A DNA stretch of 64,000 nucleotides from Pseudoramibacter alactolyticus ATCC 23263 (GTDB lineage Bacteria > Bacillota > Clostridia > Eubacteriales > Eubacteriaceae), in the NCBI RefSeq assembly GCF_000185505.1, contig NZ_GL622359.1, positions 965,412-1,029,411 on the forward strand. Direction: 5' to 3'. Below are positions 59,337 through 64,000 of this stretch, in pieces; the stretch's first letter is position 1, and each line of letters starts with the position of its first letter. A program made the position numbers and the translations under genes. The notes below the pieces were generated by a model. It made no database searches. It was not told where the DNA came from and was given only the letters and a program-made list of their open reading frames with translations.

Positions 59337-59978
59337 TCACCCCAGGATCCACGAAAAAACCGGATTTAAAATCGCACCATAAAGATTCAGAATCCCGCTG
59401 ACAATCGGCGTGATGACGGCGCCGAAAACCCCGGTGAACATCAAAATCAAAAGCACCCAATAGCCGTAATGGGAAAACGCCGCATAACGCCGCTGTGCTT
59501 CATAGGGTAAAAACTCCTGAAGCACCTGGGATCCATCCAGCGGCGGAATCGGAATTAAATTGAAAATGCCGAACATCACGTTGTACAGGTAAATGTTCTG
59601 CAGGATCAGCTGCAAAATCATATTGTTTAGCGGCAGGCAAGCGTCATAGGCTGCCATCCCGATAAAACCCAGAAGGAGATTTGTCAGACAGCCCGAAAGG
59701 GCCACCGCGATCATCCCCTTGCGCCGGTCTTTAAAATTGTCGGGATTGACCGGCACCGGCTTGGCCCAGCCAAAGCGAACGAAAACCAGCGCCAGCAGCC
59801 CGATAGGATCAATGTGTCTGAGCGGATTAAGGGTCAATCGGCCGGCCAATTTCGGCGTGTCATCTCCCATGGCTTCAGCGGCATAGCCGTGGGCCGCTTC
59901 GTGAAAGCAGATCGCGATGAGAATGCCCGGAATCGAAAAGATCAGATTTAAAAAATAGTCGCTTGAAAAATGAAACAT
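59337..59978 (-). CDS. Site-2 protease family (M50) membrane metalloprotease
   Basis: A 213-residue polytopic protein. The zinc site is ICFHEAAHGYAAEAMGDDTP (HExxH), and the second metal site is NLIPIPPLDGSQVL (the N-x-x-P-x-P-P-L-D-G form of short YwhC/YfmC-like M50 members). GRLTLNPLRHIDPIGLLALV is another family block. Such proteins are minimal intramembrane proteases of uncertain substrate. Gene order lysA, this protease, scpA, scpB is common in Bacillota. The gene starts four bases after the lysA stop. Confidence 0.92.
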   Translation of the reverse strand: MFHFSSDYFLNLIFSIPGILIAICFHEAAHGYAAEAMGDDTPKLAGRLTLNPLRHIDPIGLLALVFVRFGWAKPVPVNPDNFKDRRKGMIAVALSGCLTNLLLGFIGMAAYDACLPLNNMILQLILQNIYLYNVMFGIFNLIPIPPLDGSQVLQEFLPYEAQRRYAAFSHYGYWVLLILMFTGVFGAVITPIVSGILNLYGAILNPVFSWILG

Positions 59979-59981
59979 TGT

Positions 59982-61250
59982 CTATAACCATTCCGGAACC
60001 CGGTCAAAATGCAGGAGTTCCTCATCCGTTTCCCGCTCGACGATCACCGCATCCCGATCGCCGGACAACAGCACCACCGCCGGCCGCCCAAAGCGGTTGT
60101 AAACGCTGGCCATCGTGTAATTATAAGCCCCGGTATTCGTCACCATCAATGTGTCGCCCACTGTCGGCTGATTGAGCGGCATTTCCGCGATAAGCTGATC
60201 GTTTTCGCAGGCGCGTCCGCTGATCCGACAGGATTCCAGCTGCTCCTCCGCTTTGCCGTTACAGATAAATGCTTCGTATTGCGCCCCGTAGAGGGCCGGC
60301 CGAGGATTGTCGTTCATACCGCCGTCAATCGCCACGTATTTGCGAACCCCCGGGATGGTCTTCACCGTTCCCACGGTATAAAGGGTTACCCCCGCTTCAC
60401 AAGCGATAAACCGGCCGGGCTCCACCACCAGTTTCGGACATTCAAGGCCCTCCGCCCGGCACCACTGTTTGACATGGTCCACCATCTGTGGAATATACTT
60501 GAGGGTATCAAAGCTTTCATCACCGGTCAGATAGGGGATGCCGAAACCGCCGCCGAGATTCAGCGTGGTCAAGGGCACACCCTCCTGCACCAGTGCCTGA
60601 TAGAGGCTTAGCATGCGGTCTGCCGCGAGCACAAAGGGTTTATCATCCACAATCTGCGAGCCGATGTGACAATGCAGCCCGTCGACGGTGATGCCGCGCA
60701 TCTGCGATGCCTTGCGCACCACGGCCTTCGCCTGCTGATAGGGAATCCCAAATTTGGAATCCTCTGTCCCCGTCTGGATCAGCTCGTGGGTATGGGCCTC
60801 CACGCCGGGCGAAATGCGAAACATGATGGCGATTTCTGCCCCGGTTTCTGCCTGAATCGTTTCAAGGCGGGCAAGTTCATCCTCGCTGTCGACAACAATG
60901 TGCCCGACCCCATATTCAACCGCATAGCGCAGTTCGTCCACACGCTTGTTATTGCCGTGAAAACAAATGCGCTCCGCCGGGAATCCCGCTTTTAAAGCGG
61001 TCATGATTTCCCCGCGGGAAACCGTATCCAGCGAAATGCCTTCTGAAGCAATAATCCGGCACATCGCCAGGTTGGTAAAGGCCTTCCCCGCATAATTGAT
61101 ATCGTAAGCCACGCCGGTTAAATCAAACGCCTTTCTGATCGCCTTAATGCGGTCGCGGATTATATCCTCGCTCATCACATAGAGCGGGGTTCCGTATTTT
61201 TTTGCCAGGGCAACCGTATCAAATCCTGCAAATGTTAAATTCTCTGCCAT
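59982..61250 (-). CDS. lysA: Diaminopimelate decarboxylase
   Basis: Last step of lysine synthesis, also setting the pool of meso-diaminopimelate. The 422-residue PLP enzyme has AYDINYAGKAFTNLAMCRII with the PLP lysine, ISLDTVSRGEIMTALKAGFP, GLHCHIGSQIVDD, LNLGGGFGIPYLTGDESFD, VVEPGRFIACEAGVTLYTVG, and near the end SGRACENDQLIAEM with the active-site Cys and MVTNTGAYNYTMASVYNRFG. Length is normal. It heads the long transcript toward the site-2 protease and scpAB. Confidence 0.95.
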   Translation of the reverse strand: MAENLTFAGFDTVALAKKYGTPLYVMSEDIIRDRIKAIRKAFDLTGVAYDINYAGKAFTNLAMCRIIASEGISLDTVSRGEIMTALKAGFPAERICFHGNNKRVDELRYAVEYGVGHIVVDSEDELARLETIQAETGAEIAIMFRISPGVEAHTHELIQTGTEDSKFGIPYQQAKAVVRKASQMRGITVDGLHCHIGSQIVDDKPFVLAADRMLSLYQALVQEGVPLTTLNLGGGFGIPYLTGDESFDTLKYIPQMVDHVKQWCRAEGLECPKLVVEPGRFIACEAGVTLYTVGTVKTIPGVRKYVAIDGGMNDNPRPALYGAQYEAFICNGKAEEQLESCRISGRACENDQLIAEMPLNQPTVGDTLMVTNTGAYNYTMASVYNRFGRPAVVLLSGDRDAVIVERETDEELLHFDRVPEWL

Positions 61251-61309
61251 GCGTTAACTCCTCGTCATCGATTTATTTGTGTGAATTCGCCGCAATCATG
61301 GCCGCGGCG

Positions 61310-61361
61310 CAATAGAAAATAAGAGGTGATCTGTGGCCGTTTCGACGCCATCGATCACCTC
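61310..61361 (-). terminator. Hairpin after the NUDIX gene, possible terminator
   Basis: GAGGTGATC (61361-61353) and GATCACCTC (61331-61323) form a nine-pair stem with a long loop on the minus strand. The following T stretch is interrupted (TTATTTTCTATT), so terminator function is only likely. Confidence 0.5.
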
Positions 61362-61369
61362 AATAATGT

Positions 61370-61897
61370 TTAAGAATGTGAGAAATAATAACCTAAGGCG
61401 CAAACGGTTTTTGCGTCTGTAAAATACTGTTTGTCGTAAAGTGCGCGGACCGTTTGAATGGGCAGGCGAACCACCTCAATAAATTCATCGTCATCGGCTT
61501 CAAGCGCTTGATGCTCAAGCTGCGTGGCAATAAAAAGAAAGGTTTCTTCATCGCAGCAACCGGGTGTCGGCCAGACTTTGCCGCAGGGAATTAACGCTGT
61601 CGGTTTCAGTCCGATTTCTTCCTGCAATTCACGCGTGCCGGTCATCTCCGGTGTCTCTTTGCCCTCCATCAAGCCAGCCGGGATCTCCAGCAGATAATCT
61701 TCAATCGCGGAGCGATATTGCTTGACAAAAAGCATCGTGTCGCCATCAACCGGCAATACACCAACACCGTTACGATGTTTAACGATTTCCCGCTTGGCCA
61801 GCTTGCCATTGGGCAGCTCGACGGTATTCAACTTTAAATCGAGAATTTTTCCCGCGTAAAGCACTTCCGATGTGACGATTTTCTCTTCATTATCCAA
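61370..61897 (-). CDS. NUDIX hydrolase, ADP-ribose pyrophosphatase type
   Basis: A 175-residue NUDIX protein, probably splitting ADP-ribose to AMP and ribose phosphate. The Nudix box reads G-x5-E-x7-RELQEEIG (segment starting GLMEGKETPEMTGT), followed by KPTALIPCGKVWPTPGCCDE, typical of NudF-like enzymes. The N-terminus EEKIVTSEVLYAGKILDLKL and the end DAKTVCALGYYF also fit. It lies 9 bases after nrdR, so it belongs to the ftsZ-nrdR transcript. Confidence 0.9.
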   Translation of the reverse strand: MDNEEKIVTSEVLYAGKILDLKLNTVELPNGKLAKREIVKHRNGVGVLPVDGDTMLFVKQYRSAIEDYLLEIPAGLMEGKETPEMTGTRELQEEIGLKPTALIPCGKVWPTPGCCDEETFLFIATQLEHQALEADDDEFIEVVRLPIQTVRALYDKQYFTDAKTVCALGYYFSHS

Positions 61898-61906
61898 AGG
61901 ATCTCC

Positions 61907-62359
61907 TCATTCGGCCATGAGCTTATCCAGCTCACTTTTAAAAGTTTCGACGTCTTTAAACTCGCGATACACGGACGCAAAGCGCACATAGGCCACTTGG
62001 TCAATCTTCTTGAGCTCATTCATCACCCGCTCGCCGATATAAATGGATGATACTTCTTTGTCTTCAATCTGATACAATTCCCGTTCCAGATTGTCAACCA
62101 GCTTTTCAATCGTCGCAATGGCAACTGGGCGTTTTTCGCAGGACTTGATGATTCCATTGTAAATTTTATTGCGGTCATAGGGTTCCCGCTGTCCGCTTTT
62201 CTTCACAACAATGAGCGGAATGTTTTCAATCCGCTCATAGGTCGTGAATCTTTTTTTACAATGTTCACATTCTCGTCGGCGTCGAATCATCGTGTTGTCA
62301 TCGGCAGGTCTGGAATCAATGACTTTGCTGCCGTCGTAATTGCAAAACGGGCACTTCAT
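61907..62359 (-). CDS. nrdR: Transcriptional repressor NrdR
   Basis: Represses ribonucleotide reductase genes according to dATP/ATP. The 150-residue protein has the N-terminal zinc ribbon [20 protein letters not shown] with [20 protein letters not shown] (four Cys) and the ATP-cone domain ([55 protein letters not shown]). Length and motifs are canonical. It follows ftsZ by three bases and is not near any nrd gene here. Confidence 0.96.
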   Translation of the reverse strand: MKCPFCNYDGSKVIDSRPADDNTMIRRRRECEHCKKRFTTYERIENIPLIVVKKSGQREPYDRNKIYNGIIKSCEKRPVAIATIEKLVDNLERELYQIEDKEVSSIYIGERVMNELKKIDQVAYVRFASVYREFKDVETFKSELDKLMAE

Positions 62360-62362
62360 ACC

Positions 62363-63463
62363 TTAGTCTTCTTTATTTAAAAACGTCGGAATGGTAAACA
62401 GATCTTTCGAATCGTTTCTGGCCGGCTGTACGTTTCTGTTCGGCTGTTTCTGAGCACGCTGCTGGGACTGGGCGCCTTCTTTGATCGCCTTTAATTCTTC
62501 GCTTTCTTCTGCCGGCAAAAATCCGGTTGCGATCACCGTGATCTGGATTTCGTCGCCCATGCTTTCATCGATGGTAGCCCCAAAAATTACGTTTGCGTCT
62601 TCGTCGCAGGCTTCGCGCGCGATGGTTGCCGCTTTATCCACTTCAAACAAGGAGAGATCATCACCGGCTGTGATATTGAGCAGCACACCGGTTGCCCCGT
62701 TGATTTCGGTTTCGAGCAAAGGGCTCAAAATCGCTTCCTTGGCAGCTTCTTCCGCGCGGTTTTCGCCGGTAGCGCGGCCAACACCCATGTGCGCCAGGCC
62801 CGCGTCCTGCATGATGGTTTTCACATCGGCAAAGTCAAGACTGACAAGACCCGGCATGGAAATCAAATCGGAGATGCTCTTAACCCCCTGAAGCAGAACG
62901 TCATCCGCCAGCTTAAAAGCTTCTCTTAATGAGGTGGATTTATCTGCCATCCGCAGCAAACGGTCATTTGGAATGGTCACCAACGCATCGACGTTATCTT
63001 GAAGGAAGTCGCAGGCAATTTGCGCATTGCGCATGCGAACCCGCCCTTCGAAGGAGAATGGTTTCGTCACAACGCCAATGGTCAAAATACCCATTTCCTG
63101 CGCAATTTTAGCGATAATCGGCGCAGCTCCGGAGCCAGTGCCGCCGCCCATGCCAGCCGTTACGAAAAGCAGGTCCGTGCCCTGAATCACTTCGGCAATA
63201 GCATCTCGGCTTTCCTCCGCAGAGCGCTGTCCCATTTCCGGGTTTCCGCCGGCACCCAGACCACCGGTTGTTTTTTCGCCGATTTGCAGACGCTTTTCTG
63301 CCAATGTCAGGGCAAGCGCCTGATTGTCCGTATTAATCGAAACAAAATCCACGCCCTTCAGCCCGGATTCAATCATGCGGTTGACGGCATTATTTCCGCC
63401 GCCGCCAATGCCGACAACACGAATTTGAGCAAAATTATCGTTGTAGTTGTCCAGTTCTATCAC
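62363..63463 (-). CDS. ftsZ: Cell division protein FtsZ
   Basis: The 366-residue tubulin-like GTPase that forms the division ring. It has [20 protein letters not shown], the tubulin signature [60 protein letters not shown] and IHGATINESMGDE-like [21 protein letters not shown] linker of about 30 residues ends in [13 protein letters not shown], the conserved C-terminal peptide that binds FtsA/SepF. The start is GTG 63463 preceded by AGGAGG. Upstream lies a promoter, and beyond it an ftsQ-like gene. Confidence 0.97.
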   Translation of the reverse strand: MIELDNYNDNFAQIRVVGIGGGGNNAVNRMIESGLKGVDFVSINTDNQALALTLAEKRLQIGEKTTGGLGAGGNPEMGQRSAEESRDAIAEVIQGTDLLFVTAGMGGGTGSGAAPIIAKIAQEMGILTIGVVTKPFSFEGRVRMRNAQIACDFLQDNVDALVTIPNDRLLRMADKSTSLREAFKLADDVLLQGVKSISDLISMPGLVSLDFADVKTIMQDAGLAHMGVGRATGENRAEEAAKEAILSPLLETEINGATGVLLNITAGDDLSLFEVDKAATIAREACDEDANVIFGATIDESMGDEIQITVIATGFLPAEESEELKAIKEGAQSQQRAQKQPNRNVQPARNDSKDLFTIPTFLNKED

Positions 63464-63542
63464 TTTACTTCCTCCTGGTTCTCACATCTATATTGCTTAT
63501 TTTAATGGGTTTGCTTTATTTTCTTATGGTTTATACCGTTTT

Positions 63543-63571
63543 ATTGTATCGTTTTCTACTGGATATTTCAA
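63543..63571 (-). promoter_or_regulatory. ftsZ promoter
   Basis: TTGAAA (63571-63566), 17 bases, TACAAT (63548-63543) on the minus strand, about 75 bases before the ftsZ start. The rest of the AT-rich 230-base gap between ftsZ and the ftsQ-like gene shows nothing else definite. Confidence 0.6.
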
Positions 63572-63696
63572 GCGCGTAAACAATTTTTACAGTATTCTTT
63601 TTTTATAATAACCCTTCTTTTTTAACTTTGCAATACAGCAAGATTTTTTTTGCATTTTTTATGAATGTTTTTTCATTTTTATGCCAAACAGCTTGA

Positions 63697-64000
63697 CTAA
63701 CGATTCTTGACAATTGGATAAGGGCCGGTTGTCAAATCCACGTTCATATTGCTCTGCTTCTGAGAAAACAATGTTTGAATATAATCCATGTGCTTCTGCA
63801 GGTTCCCGACACTGACCACCTCGATATTGAGGTTCGATTTGGTAATGATTCGATAGGTATTATCCGACGTATAAGCCACTTCGGATACCTTTGTCAACAT
63901 GCCGCCGGCTTCCAATGTCTTTAGAATAGCAAACGCTTCATCTTGCCTGCGCCAGGGCGCAAACGACAGAGTCTCGCCCGAACGATAACGCCCCTTCAAC
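63697..64000 (-). CDS. FtsQ/DivIB-like cell division protein (N-terminus outside window)
   Basis: About 100 C-terminal residues are visible. They contain FAILKTLEAGGMLTKVSEVA and NTYRIITKSNLNIEVVSVGN, then DYIQTLFSQKQSNMNVDLTT and a short end (VDLTTGPYPIVKNR). This pattern of a beta domain with a final strand beginning with a conserved Asp resembles the beta-domain end of FtsQ/DivIB, which anchors the FtsL/FtsB complex at the division site. Position immediately upstream of ftsZ supports this. The frame continues past base 64000, so the start is not known. Confidence 0.6.
   Translation of the reverse strand, partial: LKGRYRSGETLSFAPWRRQDEAFAILKTLEAGGMLTKVSEVAYTSDNTYRIITKSNLNIEVVSVGNLQKHMDYIQTLFSQKQSNMNVDLTTGPYPIVKNR

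Noticed and set aside
1-64000. CRISPR arrays, tRNA/rRNA genes, prophage or plasmid modules
   Set aside because: No regularly spaced repeats, tRNA-like cloverleafs, rRNA segments or phage gene blocks were seen on reading either strand.

Overview
The window is a 64 kb piece of a Bacillota chromosome, most likely class Clostridia and possibly a Eubacteriaceae relative. I infer this from a single ORF fusing IspH to ribosomal protein S1, the alaS-ireB-ruvX-DUF1292 block, an Rrf2 regulator next to a cysteine desulfurase, a T-box leader, an ftsZ-nrdR-NUDIX run, and AGGAGG-type ribosome sites with frequent GTG/TTG starts. Coding DNA is fairly GC-rich while promoters and intergenic spacers are AT-rich. 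Most genes lie on the minus strand. Plus-strand exceptions are yjbQ-sel1-yaaA (2.5-4.4 kb), nadB-nadC-niaR (9.2-12.0 kb) and coaBC (46.4-47.6 kb).

Layout. 0-5.2 kb: a MATE exporter cut by the window edge, a DAHP synthase, yjbQ/sel1/yaaA, and a GNAT-EamA pair behind a strong promoter and a leader with an intrinsic terminator. 5.4-7.05 kb: a gene graveyard with an IS remnant flanked by imperfect inverted repeats, the C-terminal half of a cyclase/kynurenine-formamidase-like gene with a frameshift and an in-frame TAG, and a broken sigma-54-dependent activator. 7.1-12.0 kb: DUF445, then de novo NAD synthesis (nadA divergent from nadB-nadC-niaR) with duplicated TGTCA elements between the promoters. 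12.1-17.3 kb: a SulP transporter with an unusual 200-residue tail, TrhP-like U32 protein, MltG and a YlbF-family protein. 17.4-25.8 kb: RNase J, SfsA, two DUF1292 proteins, RuvX, IreB, AlaS, cysteine desulfurase and Rrf2 regulator. 26-31.5 kb: a membrane-anchored NERD-like/HRDC protein, a tyrosine phosphatase, a 6S-like RNA, RadA, a low-complexity lipoprotein and a prepilin peptidase.

31.6-40.0 kb is one branched-chain amino acid operon: T-box leader, cimA, leuC, leuD, leuB, ilvD, a 32-codon coupled ORF, ilvB and a terminator. CimA in place of LeuA and a probable ATC (Ile) specifier indicate isoleucine synthesis from pyruvate via citramalate; ilvC, ilvN, an aminotransferase and leuA are not in the window. 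40.1-46.3 kb holds MarR-Lon-TadA, ATP-dependent PEP carboxykinase and a YgjP-like metallopeptidase. 46.4-54.1 kb holds coaBC, dprA, comM, a PurF-like protein without the glutaminase cysteine, and ispH-rpsA. 54.2-61.3 kb is a long run from plsC, cmk, a flavoprotein, an rRNA-type methyltransferase, a pseudouridine synthase, scpB, scpA and a site-2-protease homologue back to lysA. 61.4-64 kb is the division end: NUDIX, nrdR, ftsZ and a partial ftsQ/divIB-like gene.

No CRISPR array, tRNA, rRNA, prophage or intact insertion sequence was recognised. The most interesting items are the uncharacterised leader of the GNAT-EamA pair, the decaying locus at 5.4-7.05 kb, the 6S-like RNA with a reconstructable closing stem, the nad control region, the cysteine-less PurF paralogue, the catalytically degenerate NERD-HRDC protein and the SulP tail.
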